From the NCBI GenBank assembly GCA_019155205.2, contig JAHNZQ020000277.1, positions 567,801-605,300 of the forward strand: a stretch of DNA of 37,500 nucleotides, written 5' to 3'. The notes under the pieces were generated by a model. It was not told the origin of the DNA and made no database searches. It worked only from the letters and a program-made list of their open reading frames with translations. Position numbers and translations under genes: made by a program. Source of the stretch: Gracilaria vermiculophylla. Lineage: Eukaryota > Rhodophyta > Florideophyceae > Gracilariales > Gracilariaceae. How positions within the stretch are numbered: position 1 is the first letter of the stretch; every line of letters begins with the position of its first letter. Of this stretch, positions 27,273 to 35,457 are shown piece by piece.

Positions 27273-28190
27273 GTTTGTTGGATGCGTTCGGTGGAGCGAG
27301 GTGGTGGTAGGAGACGCGACTTGACGCAGAGGAGCGGAAGATGAATGTTGATGAAAGGGACGAGCGCATGTGTAATTTCACGTACGCATAAGAAGGGGTG
27401 GGTGACAGAGCATCGCACTGAGACTCGTTGCACAGCGCTGGGGGAGCGCGCCTGCAGCGCATCGGTGTTTGCCGTTTAAAGGTGCAAAGCGGGGCAAGTG
27501 CAATCTGAAACGCTGAAAATGAAATCTCGCATTCATGTCTGATGAATCGTCTCTACTTGAGCAAATGTGTACACGACAATTGGCGTCGCATGAGGTCATT
27601 CGGCCTCAAAAGGCATGAGGCCAATGTTGCTGGAGCCCTCAAGCAGAACAGCGGAAAATGACAAGAGCACTTGTGCACTTGAGTACTAGCTAGGTCGCAG
27701 GTGCTCTCTTGTTCATGGGCATGAAACAGTTTGTACTTGTGATTGACGTCATGACACTTGTGCAACTTAAAAGCAATGTTTTTGCTATTACGCAACATTT
27801 TGTGTTTAAATGTGCTTGTTTTTGTATTTAATTTGTGACTCGTTCGGTGCGACGGCGGTGGTCGCTCTATAGTGCACATTTGGTACATAACTGAAACATT
27901 TGAGTATCATTGACAATTTTAGGCTTTTTGTGAAAGTTATCAAAACTCTTACTGAAATCGATTCATATACAGCACACTGGGCTCGTCAGCATGAGGCCTC
28001 AGCTGCGGGCATGTGGCCGCTAGAAATTTGCGTACGTAATAATTTCAGGATGTGCGTTGTAAAAAAATTAGTTTGAGATAATTCTGCTCGCACAAATTAA
28101 CGCATCTTTTTCATATTTTTCATCGTTGACCCGGCAATGCTGTTACCAAAATAGGTTTTGTATATATTTTTTGTAAGTAGTTTTATTACT

Positions 28191-28759
28191 TTTTGCGCGC
28201 ATACCTCGCGAGTTGCTCGTTGGCTGTGGCACACTTTCGCGACCAAGACTGCCACGCGGCGTGGTTCAGGTGGTGAGCTTGCACATAACTTGTGCACGCT
28301 TTCTGGGGACGAAGAAAGAAGGGTGGCGAAAAGTGCTGTGGCAGTGTTTGTTGTTGTTTCTCTGTGTTTGGCGCGCCACTCGTTTGTCTGACGGTGGCAT
28401 GTGCGCCACTCGCACAACAGATAGCTGTGCGCTGCGCGGAATGCGTCCAAAAACAGGTACTTGACCAACAACGCCGCGAACGCCCACTCACGCATGCGCC
28501 ACATCGGGGTGCAGTGTCGCCGTTTTTGGCGCATCACGCGCGTATCGATGAGCTGTTCGAAACGCGCCATCGAGAACACGAGTTGTGCCACCAATGGCCA
28601 CCGCCCTTGCGCGTTGGTGATCGATATTTGGCGTGCATCGTGCGCGAGCGAACATGTGGTTGGGGGCACGGCAGCACAGCGATACATTGCCAAGTTGGTG
28701 CAGAGCTGACTGTTGGCGATGCCAGCCGTGAAACAGGCGGTCAAGCCGCGGTTTGGCGC
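28191..28759 (+). promoter_or_regulatory. Cluster of E2F-like motifs (TTTGGCGC)
   Basis: TTTTGCGCGC at 28191-28200, TTTGGCGC at 28367-28374, 28525-28532 and 28752-28759, and TTTGGCGT at 28627-28634. E2F/DP factors bind TTTSSCGC in animals, plants and algae. Function here is inference; the local sequence is rich in GCGC words, so some matches may be chance. Confidence 0.4.
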
Positions 28760-29230
28760 AGCGCGCGGCCGCGCCCAAGCCCCGAGCCGTCAAGTACGTC
28801 AGCGCCGCGCACCGGACGCCCCTGGGTGGCACGCGGCGCGCAGCTGCAGACCACAGCAGCGCGCCGGCGGCAGGCGCGCGCCGCGCGCCGCCCACGGCGC
28901 GGCCCCCGGGCGCGCGAGCGCGCGCGAGCGCCGCCGCGCGCCGCCGCCGCTGAATCAGCGCCGCGCCGCGCGCGCGCTCCGCGTGGCACGCGCGCCGCGC
29001 CCAACGTGGACCGGCGCGCCGCGTCGCCGCGCACCGCCAACTGACGGCGCGCGCGCGCGCATGTGCGCCCCGCGCCGCGCCGCGTGCCGCGTGCAGCGCG
29101 CCGCGCGCCACGCGCCGCGTGCCGCCGACAGCCCGCTCGTGGCGCGCCCCACCGTCGCGCGCTGTCGTACGTGTCCAGCCCCCCCTCCCAAACGGCTGTT
29201 CACCCCCCTCCCCCAAAAGCGCCGCCCTTA

Positions 29231-29251
29231 CCCCCCCCCCCCCCCCCCCCC
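29231..29251 (+). repeat. poly-C tract, 21 nt
   Basis: Unbroken C run in the C/T-rich leader, 92 nt upstream of the start codon at 29344. It is C on the coding strand, as in the Nup98 leader. Confidence 0.95.
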
Positions 29252-29343
29252 TCCCCTAACCGTCCCCCCCTCCTCCGCTCCTCCACCCCCTCCGCTGCCG
29301 CCCGCTCCGCTCCCCCCCTTCCCCCCCCCCTTCCACCTCCGTC

Positions 29344-32300
29344 ATGACCCAGGAGATTGCGGGCCCCCCCGCCGTCCTCGACCATGACGCCGAGCTCGAG
29401 CGCGAGGTCGACCGCATCCAGCGCACCGCCGAGAAACAGCTCGCCGCCGTCGCCGGCCTCAACTCCTCCCTCGCCAAGAAGATCCGCAAGGCCGAGGCCC
29501 AGACCGCCACCCTGCTCTCCGCCAACAAGGAGCTCGAGGACAAGAACGCCGACCTCGTCGTCCAGCTCTCCCGCGCCCAGGACGACGTGCGCGCCCTCTC
29601 CCTCGAGCAGCAGCGCGCCCACGCCCTCGACACCCGCGTCGCCGAGCTCAACTCCGCCCTCGTCGCCGCCGAGCTCGCCCTCAAGGAGAGCGACGCCAAC
29701 GTCGACTCGCTCAAGGCCGAGCGCGACACCCTCGCCAGCGAGCTGCACAACACCAAGCTCCGCCTCGACGCCAAGACCCACGAGCTCGACCAGCTGCAGC
29801 GCGCCGCTGAGCAGGAAAAGGCCCAGCTGGACGCCGCTGTCGCCACCCGCTCGCTCGCCCTCGACTCGCTCACCGAGCAAAAGCAATCGGTCGACGCCGA
29901 GAACAAGGGCCTCGCCGAGAAGCTCGCCGACCGCGACATCCGCCTGGCCGCCACCGAGCAGCAGCTGCAGCACGCCGCCGACGACAACCGCCGCCTCGTC
30001 GCCGACCATGACAAGCAGCTCACCGACGCCCGCCACGAGATTGCCGTGCTGCACGCCAGCGTGAACGAGCGCACCGACAAGCTCGCCGCGCTCGAGTCCG
30101 AGCTCACCGCCGCCGTCGAGCGCTCAAAGCAGCTCGAGCATCAGATTGCAACGCTTCAGGAGCGCAACCATGCGCTCGAGCTCGAGAAGCAGCAAACTCT
30201 TGCCCGCATCGAGGAGGTGGAGAAGCACGTGGACACACTGGAGGCCGAGAAGAGTGACATGAACAACCACATCGAGCAGAAGACAGCCGAAATCGCCACG
30301 CTGCAGTCCCAGCTTTCCTCCTTGTCGCAGGAAAAGGATGTGCTCGCCGACGAACGCTCGCTGCTGCAGACCCAGGTCGAGCAGTCCACCAAGGAGAAGG
30401 ATGACACCAAGGCCGAGCTGCAGTCGCGAAATCTTCTCTTTGTTGATGTTGACAAGGAGCGCAGCACCCTCAAGACCGAGAAGGATTCTGTGGAAAAGCA
30501 GCTTGCTGACTTCAAGCAGCAGTTTTCTACGCTCGAAAGCGACAACGAACAGCTCAAGAAGCGCATCGCAGAGCTGGAACTCATCGAGAAACGCCTGGCG
30601 TTGACCATTGAGCAGCTTGAGAAGCAGAGACAAATTATGATCGCCGCCCACGCAAAGGAGATGGCCGACGCCATGTTGAAGAAGGACCACCAGTTTGCGC
30701 TTCGCAATGCAGCCCTCAAGAAGGAGCTGGATGAGGTCGTTGATCGTCATGCCGAGCTTCAACTGAAGGACGTTGAGCGCGACGCCGCCCTGGCCGCAAG
30801 CATGGGTCAGGACTTTCCGCCTACTCCGGCCCCCACGCCGGTTGGAGAGGAAGCATCCGCGCTTGATTCTGCAAAGGTCGAGATTGAGGACATTGAGGCG
30901 GGCAATGTGCTCATGGAGAATCATGCTGCCGCGGCCTCTGCTGCTACTGCCGCGGCCACTGCTGCTACTGCCGCGGCCACTGCTGCTACTGCCGCGGCCA
31001 CCGTCGCTGTCGCTGCTGCTGCCACGGATGAGCAAGTGGTCGAGGAAAACGTGGACCCGGCTGAGGGCGCCGCAGAGGAGGCCCCTGTTGCCGTCGAGAG
31101 GGCGATTCAAGTTGACGTGCTTCCTGAGGAGCCTGTCGCCGAGCAAACCGCCTCCGTATCGGAAACACCCGAGGTTTCTGTTCATGAACCGGGAGACACC
31201 GTACCGGAAACAACGGAGGTGTCTGTTAAAGAACCGGCGGACACCGTCCCGGAAGCAAGAGAGGTGTCTGTTAAAGAACCGGCAGACACCGTCCCGGAAA
31301 CAATGGAGGTGTCTGTTAAAGAACCGGAAGACGCCGCCCCGTCCGATGGAGCCGCAGTCATGACGCGTGTCGAGGAGGCCGCGCCCGAAAAGGTGCCCGA
31401 TCCGGACGAGGGCGACACCAATGTGGTGACGGAAGAAGTCATAGAGGAGGTTGTGGTCGACGACCGAGCGCCGGATTTTGACTCTGACGATGTTCTTGAA
31501 GCTGTCGATGAGGAGGAACTGTTGGATGATGCTACTGCCGCCGAGAAGCGCGAAAAGGCGCTTGGAGTCAAGGCAGCCGCGTCCGCTGGCACCGAATCCG
31601 ATTCTGACAAATTTGCGGATGATGAAAAGGATGTGACTGAGGAGGTGGTCACCAGGGGTGCTGAGGCTGCCGGCGTCACGAAAGAAGCGGTGTCTGAAGG
31701 CGCCGATACCGCCAAAGGCAATGTGAAGGAAGGTGCTGAGGAGGCGAAAGAAAGCGTCAGGGAGGGCGCTGAGGAAGCAAAATATGGCGCCAAGGAAGCG
31801 GCAGAACAAGCGAAAGAAGGCGCTAAGGAAGGAGCTGAACAAGCGAAAGAGGGCGTCAAGGAAGGGACTGAACAAGCGAAAGAGGGCGTCAAGGAGGGTG
31901 CCGACAAGGCGGAGCAGAGTGTCAAAGAGGGTGCTGAAGTGGCGAAGGAGGGTGTCAAGGAGGGCGCTGACATAGCGAAGGAGAGCGTCAAGGAGGCCGC
32001 TGAGAAGGCGAAGGACAACGTCAAGGAGGGTGCTGAGAAAGCGAAGGACAGTGTGAAGGAAGGCGCTGAAAAGGCGAAAGAGAGCGCTAAGATGGGCGCC
32101 AAAAAGGCTAAAGAGGGCGCCAAGGAGGGTGCTTCGAAAGCCAAGGAGGGCGTCGCGGAGGGCGCTGGCAAAGCCAAGGAGGGCGCCAAGGAGGGCGCTG
32201 AGAAGACCAAGCAGGCCGCCGGTGCTGCAAAGGACAAAGTCGGGGACGCGGCTGGCAAGGGCAAAGACGCCGTGAAGGGCGCCACTGCTGGGGCGTCCAC

Positions 32301-32457
32301 GGCAATGAAGGACAAGGCTCGTGCGGCAAAGTCCGCAGTAGGGTCGAAGGCAGATGATGACGCGCAGGGGACGAAAAAAAAGTCTAACGGCAAGTGGAAC
32401 AAGTTTTTGTGCTGCTTTGCGCCGACCGGGGAGGACAATCCGCGCTCTGCATCTTAA
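29344..32457 (+). CDS. Large coiled-coil protein with LEA-like 11-mer repeats and C-terminal Cys-Cys; function unknown
   Basis: 1037 residues from ATG 29344 (MTQEIAGPPAVLDHDAELE). Residues ~15-480 are a continuous heptad coiled coil (golgin/myosin-tail style, no family recognised). Residues ~533-560 are an Ala-Thr repeat tract. Residues 611-666 are three and a half 15-residue units (VSVKEPADTVPETxE). Residues ~670-780 are acidic. Residues 783-958 are sixteen contiguous 11-mers of type VKEGAEKAKES, the pattern of group 3 LEA proteins, perilipins and alpha-synuclein, which forms an amphipathic 11/3 helix on membranes or during drying. The end is basic, followed by KWNKFLCCFAP with C1023-C1024, a plausible palmitoylation site, and a short tail. 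I infer a peripheral membrane, lipid-droplet or vesicle coat/tether; simple similarity to LEA proteins alone would be misleading. Codon choice changes from almost all C/G-ending in the first ~260 codons to mixed later. Confidence 0.85.
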   Translation: MTQEIAGPPAVLDHDAELEREVDRIQRTAEKQLAAVAGLNSSLAKKIRKAEAQTATLLSANKELEDKNADLVVQLSRAQDDVRALSLEQQRAHALDTRVAELNSALVAAELALKESDANVDSLKAERDTLASELHNTKLRLDAKTHELDQLQRAAEQEKAQLDAAVATRSLALDSLTEQKQSVDAENKGLAEKLADRDIRLAATEQQLQHAADDNRRLVADHDKQLTDARHEIAVLHASVNERTDKLAALESELTAAVERSKQLEHQIATLQERNHALELEKQQTLARIEEVEKHVDTLEAEKSDMNNHIEQKTAEIATLQSQLSSLSQEKDVLADERSLLQTQVEQSTKEKDDTKAELQSRNLLFVDVDKERSTLKTEKDSVEKQLADFKQQFSTLESDNEQLKKRIAELELIEKRLALTIEQLEKQRQIMIAAHAKEMADAMLKKDHQFALRNAALKKELDEVVDRHAELQLKDVERDAALAASMGQDFPPTPAPTPVGEEASALDSAKVEIEDIEAGNVLMENHAAAASAATAAATAATAAATAATAAATVAVAAAATDEQVVEENVDPAEGAAEEAPVAVERAIQVDVLPEEPVAEQTASVSETPEVSVHEPGDTVPETTEVSVKEPADTVPEAREVSVKEPADTVPETMEVSVKEPEDAAPSDGAAVMTRVEEAAPEKVPDPDEGDTNVVTEEVIEEVVVDDRAPDFDSDDVLEAVDEEELLDDATAAEKREKALGVKAAASAGTESDSDKFADDEKDVTEEVVTRGAEAAGVTKEAVSEGADTAKGNVKEGAEEAKESVREGAEEAKYGAKEAAEQAKEGAKEGAEQAKEGVKEGTEQAKEGVKEGADKAEQSVKEGAEVAKEGVKEGADIAKESVKEAAEKAKDNVKEGAEKAKDSVKEGAEKAKESAKMGAKKAKEGAKEGASKAKEGVAEGAGKAKEGAKEGAEKTKQAAGAAKDKVGDAAGKGKDAVKGATAGASTAMKDKARAAKSAVGSKADDDAQGTKKKSNGKWNKFLCCFAPTGEDNPRSAS
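30940..31002 (+). repeat. 21-bp tandem repeat, three copies (Ala/Thr)
   Basis: Unit GCTGCTACTGCCGCGGCCAC plus T, repeated at 30940, 30961 and 30982 with one final-base change. It encodes AATAAAT units in the coiled-coil/11-mer protein. Confidence 0.95.
31174..31341 (+). repeat. 45-bp tandem repeat, about 3.7 copies
   Basis: Encodes the VSV(H/K)EP.DTVPE units (residues 611-666). Copies two and three are nearly identical at DNA level, which implies recent duplication or homogenisation. Confidence 0.93.
31690..32217 (+). repeat. 33-bp tandem repeats coding for sixteen 11-residue units
   Basis: Units run VSEGADTAKGN, VKEGAEEAKES and so on to AKEGAEKTKQA without gap or insertion. Positions 1 (V/A), 5 (A/T) and 8 (A/T) stay small and apolar. 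Lys at 2 and 9 and Glu at 3 are nearly fixed. Confidence 0.95.
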
Positions 32458-32970
32458 CATGGCTGGCTGTGTTGCGATTTGAAGTTGTCTACTTGTACTG
32501 GATGGATCGTGTGAAAATTGTGTGTGCCAAGTTTATCTTCTACTGCTCGCTGTCTGAAGTTCGTGCTCTGTGGCGAGTTGTTTGTTCCCTGGATTCCATG
32601 GAGGAGATGTGAGGGATTGTGGTTGAGGTTGTCCTCTTGTTGTAGCAGTATAACACGTGCTGACTTCGCTTTTCGTTGTCGCTCTTCACGGATGGTGCCC
32701 ATGTGATGCGTTTCTCTTGCTTTACAGGATCGGCTCAAGTGTTCGTAGTCTTTTGAGTGAGACCTGGGGCTTATTTTCGGCGAGATTCAGTATTATTGCG
32801 CCCATCTAGTTGGTAAATAAGAAGTAAAAAGTCTCGTTTGTCGATTGAATAAAACCGATGCTTGTTTTACAATCTTGGGCGGTGCGCAACCGCAAGGAAA
32901 ACAAAAATGAGACCACCTTCCCGTGCATTCTTGGCGGTACGTGATCCTAGTGGATGGAGGAGCGTGTTGC
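32458..32970. other. Convergent 3' region between the coiled-coil/11-mer gene and the elongase
   Basis: 513 nt between two stop codons, G/T-rich on the + strand up to about 32780. It contains AATAAA at 32848-32853. No gene is seen. Confidence 0.5.
32848..32853 (+). terminator. Candidate polyadenylation signal AATAAA
   Basis: About 390 nt after the stop of the coiled-coil/11-mer gene, preceded by a GT-rich stretch. It is the only clear canonical signal found downstream of a gene here, and its use is unproven. Confidence 0.35.
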
Positions 32971-33939
32971 TCATGTGGTCTTGGATTTTTGCTCCTTTGA
33001 CCGCTTATTGGTCTTGGATTTTTGCTCCTTTGACCGCTTACTGGTGACCAAAAAGTGGAGGAAGAGGGAGATGAGCGTGAGCATATACCACAGTAGTCCC
33101 CGGCTGAGCACGTTTGGAAAAGCACATCTCTTCTCGGTCATGATGTAGCCAACGTATACGCTCTGAACGCAGAAGCAACAAAACTGCAGGATCTGCATTT
33201 TGGTGATGTAGAACTTCCACGACGGTGTATATCCGAAAGATGCCAGCAGATAATAGCCGTACATGAGAACGTGAATGAAGCTGTTTCCAGCCAGCGAAAA
33301 GTACGCATCGGATCCGGGTGCCATCCACAAAATGGTGAACCAGTACGCCAAAATCGTGATGTGGTGATAGACGTGGAGAAAGGACACTTGACGATAGCGC
33401 GCCTCGAAAACCATAAACACCGTGTCCAGGAACTCCACAACTTTGGAGTATGTGAACACCCACACCAACTGCGCCATTCTCTCGCCGGCAACTCCAGTTG
33501 CCATTGGCACGCAGAATACGGATGAGTTGGACTCTCTCGCGAGCAGAATGGCCTGCACGCACATGTATGAGCTGAGCACGACCATAAACGCGTTGTAAAC
33601 CTTCATGAGCGGCTTGAGGGAAAGTTTGAACTTGATCAGACGGAATGCGGGCATGACGACGAGCACAAGCGCAACGTAGAGCAGCGCAAAAAAGACGGCG
33701 TTGTGCGGTGACATGAGCGGGAACTGCTTGGAGTATGGATGTATCGGACCGAAGAGCTTTTCGAATTCGGCGTCAAAGCGGGCTGCAAGCGGCGCGGCCT
33801 TTTGCTGCAGCGGCTGCAGCATGGGGAGCAAGTTGTTCAACGGTGACACCAGAGTATGCAGCCTCTGCACCGTTGGCGGAAGGATCTCAAGCGCGTCTCG
33901 TACGCTTTCAGTGGCGAGATTGGTAATGTTCTCGGCCAT
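32971..33939 (-). CDS. ELO-family very-long-chain fatty acid elongase (PUFA-type 3-ketoacyl-CoA synthase)
   Basis: Catalyses the condensation step that adds two carbons to acyl-CoA from malonyl-CoA in the ER membrane. 322 residues from ATG 33939, with about seven hydrophobic spans. Motifs: KVVEFLDT (166-173), FLHVYHH with the HxxHH active site at 189-193, NSFIHVLMYGYY (219-230) and TKMQILQF (247-253). Gln184, five residues before the first His, is the residue found in PUFA elongases; saturated/monounsaturated elongases have His there. A C18/C20 PUFA substrate is therefore predicted, fitting an alga that makes arachidonic or eicosapentaenoic acid. The N-terminal ~75 residues are hydrophilic and longer than usual. 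The C-terminus is a duplicated basic 11-mer ending KSKTT, which fits a KxKxx ER-retrieval signal. It diverges from the TPM-domain gene. Confidence 0.96.
   Translation of the reverse strand: MAENITNLATESVRDALEILPPTVQRLHTLVSPLNNLLPMLQPLQQKAAPLAARFDAEFEKLFGPIHPYSKQFPLMSPHNAVFFALLYVALVLVVMPAFRLIKFKLSLKPLMKVYNAFMVVLSSYMCVQAILLARESNSSVFCVPMATGVAGERMAQLVWVFTYSKVVEFLDTVFMVFEARYRQVSFLHVYHHITILAYWFTILWMAPGSDAYFSLAGNSFIHVLMYGYYLLASFGYTPSWKFYITKMQILQFCCFCVQSVYVGYIMTEKRCAFPNVLSRGLLWYMLTLISLFLHFLVTSKRSKEQKSKTNKRSKEQKSKTT
32977..33042 (-). repeat. 33-bp direct duplication at the elongase C-terminus
   Basis: 32977-33009 and 33010-33042 differ at one base. Each encodes KRSKEQKSKT with flanking residues, so the protein ends in two nearly identical basic 11-mers. 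Confidence 0.97.
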
Positions 33940-34518
33940 GATATCTTGATTTGATCGACGGCAAGGAATGTACCTTTTGCTATGGCAAGACGTCGACTTT
34001 TCAGCTTTGCCGGCTGTGACTTGGAGGAACGACTGCAGCCGATGTACGAGGATCGCCCCAACCGTGAGATCTCTGCCGCTGCGAGGGTGGACGGGTCACC
34101 CGAAAACGCAGAGTTTGCAATAACCGTACTGTACGTTAGCAGCGAGCATCATGTGCCAAAACGTCGTCTGCAGAGCCACACATTTCGCAGATCCTTTTTG
34201 ACGCTGAGTTTTTTTGCAGTCTCCAATGCATCTGCATGAAAATGAGGTACCTCATAGCCATGCGCTCATCCGTTCGGGGGGAGCTGTACTCCGCCGTTGC
34301 CATTCCGTTGCACAGCGATCAGGTGTTGGTACAGAGTGATAGGGGTCATGGATAACCAATCGTGACCCGCATCTGACAAGCGAGCTGAGCTCAAGGGCTA
34401 CTGTTCGGAGACGTGCTCTTCTCCACTGCCGCTGCGCGTGGACCATTGCACCGGTTCAGCTCCCCTCTATTCGCTCAAGAGAGAAGGGTAGAGGCCAGGC
34501 AGCCCACACAAGCCCACA
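33940..34518. promoter_or_regulatory. Divergent promoter region between the elongase and the TPM-domain gene
   Basis: 579 nt. A small frame at 33982-34239 (+, 85 codons) has no recognisable domain. An unseen first exon of the TPM gene could lie here, since the called N-terminus is short on typical transit features. No TATA box is convincing. Confidence 0.4.
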
Positions 34519-35457
34519 ATGCCCAACATCAAAATGGATTTGAAAAAGCGACTTTCGGAGAGAGCTTTCGTTCAATCTGGGTTGTTTCTCGCTGAGCGCC
34601 AATGCGTGCGATCACCCCCCACATGTGCGCTTAAACCACCTGCAACAATTGGTCTTGCCACCATTCTAGCTGCAACCATATGTGCAACGCCAACAACAGT
34701 TCACGCCGTGGAGGAAGCATACGCTCCCACACCCCAGCCCCTGCCCTTGCAAACTGCATCCGCAACCCCCTCACTACTTGACCTTGAAGACGTCCTGACA
34801 GCTGGTGAACGAGTTCGTGTCCAGTCGCGTTTAAATAAGTTGTTCAACACCACGGGCTTCCACATCTCCATTCTAACACAAAGTGAGGCAACCGCACCAG
34901 GAAGGCGAATTCAAACCGTGTTTCCACAAGACGAACGCAGTGTACTCATTGTTGCTGAACCATCCGCTCCAAATCTGCTTCGTTTCCGTGTTGGGGAACA
35001 GGTAAAAAAGAAGTTGCCCCCGTCCTTTTGGAGTGAGCTTGCAAACAGGTATGGAAACGGCTTTTATGTCCGCGACAAAGGAGCAGATACATCCCTTCTT
35101 GAGGCAATATCCGCTATTGAGCAATGCACGCTACCAACTGCGACAATATGCAAATTCGCCCCTGGTATCAGCAATGATCAGCTGTTTGTCTCCCTTGGTT
35201 GTGCCGCGTTTGCAGGAGTTATCGTCGGTGCTGTGTCACGGACTGAAGGCTCAACGTTCAACGCCCGATACGTCACCTTGTTCAGTCCTCTTTGGGGGAT
35301 CTTTTTCGTAAGTTTTGCCGTTGGGCCCGTTGTGGCGAGAATATCTGGGCTCTCTTGGCAGCTTGGGGCCGTTATCGTCTCTTTCCTCGTCCCTGCATTA
35401 GTTCTTTGGGCATGGGTCCCGATTGGAATAGGCCCCCCCGGAAACAATGCATCGTAA
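34519..35457 (+). CDS. TPM-domain thylakoid protein (TLP18.3/TL15-like) with C-terminal membrane region
   Basis: 312 residues from ATG 34519; a stop codon lies in frame a short way upstream, and ATG 34534 is an alternative. Residues 1-40 are basic and Ser/Arg-rich, like a plastid transit peptide. Residues 42-63 (TIGLATILAATICATPTTVHA) form a hydrophobic lumenal signal with a VHA processing site. Residues ~88-205 form a TPM-type domain; NLLRFRVGEQV..LPPSFWSELANRYGNGFY closely follows plant thylakoid lumen 15-kDa protein 2 (from memory). TPM proteins of this kind sit at the lumenal face, and TLP18.3/Psb32 helps photosystem II repair. Three hydrophobic spans (~222-240, ~252-273, ~280-302) follow, so the domain would be anchored in the thylakoid membrane. 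A role in photosystem maintenance is inference. It is the only plastid-directed gene recognised in the window with confidence. Confidence 0.8.
   Translation: MPNIKMDLKKRLSERAFVQSGLFLAERQCVRSPPTCALKPPATIGLATILAATICATPTTVHAVEEAYAPTPQPLPLQTASATPSLLDLEDVLTAGERVRVQSRLNKLFNTTGFHISILTQSEATAPGRRIQTVFPQDERSVLIVAEPSAPNLLRFRVGEQVKKKLPPSFWSELANRYGNGFYVRDKGADTSLLEAISAIEQCTLPTATICKFAPGISNDQLFVSLGCAAFAGVIVGAVSRTEGSTFNARYVTLFSPLWGIFFVSFAVGPVVARISGLSWQLGAVIVSFLVPALVLWAWVPIGIGPPGNNAS

Larger units (their letters stand above)
27273..29343. promoter_or_regulatory. 2.1-kb divergent spacer between SF3A2 and the coiled-coil/11-mer gene
   Basis: Long for this compact region. 27300-28190 is AT-richer, with no gene seen. 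28190-28770 has clustered TTTGGCGC-type words. 28750-29230 is nearly pure GC with CG/GC alternation, and 29200-29343 is a C/T-rich leader with a 21-nt poly-C. A 215-residue open frame on the minus strand (28097-28744) has no recognisable domain; I do not call it a gene, but a lineage-specific gene or noncoding RNA here cannot be excluded. Confidence 0.5.

Noticed and set aside
27538..27620. Possible C/D snoRNA starting at CTGATGA
   Set aside because: No CTGA D box at suitable distance and no closing stem.
28097..28744. 215-codon minus-strand frame in the SF3A2 upstream spacer
   Set aside because: No recognisable domain or compositional order, and overlapping frames on the other strand are equally long. 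Kept as intergenic, though transcription data could change this.
33982..34239. 85-codon + strand frame between the elongase and TPM genes
   Set aside because: No domain, targeting signal or codon preference; it overlaps the shared promoter region.
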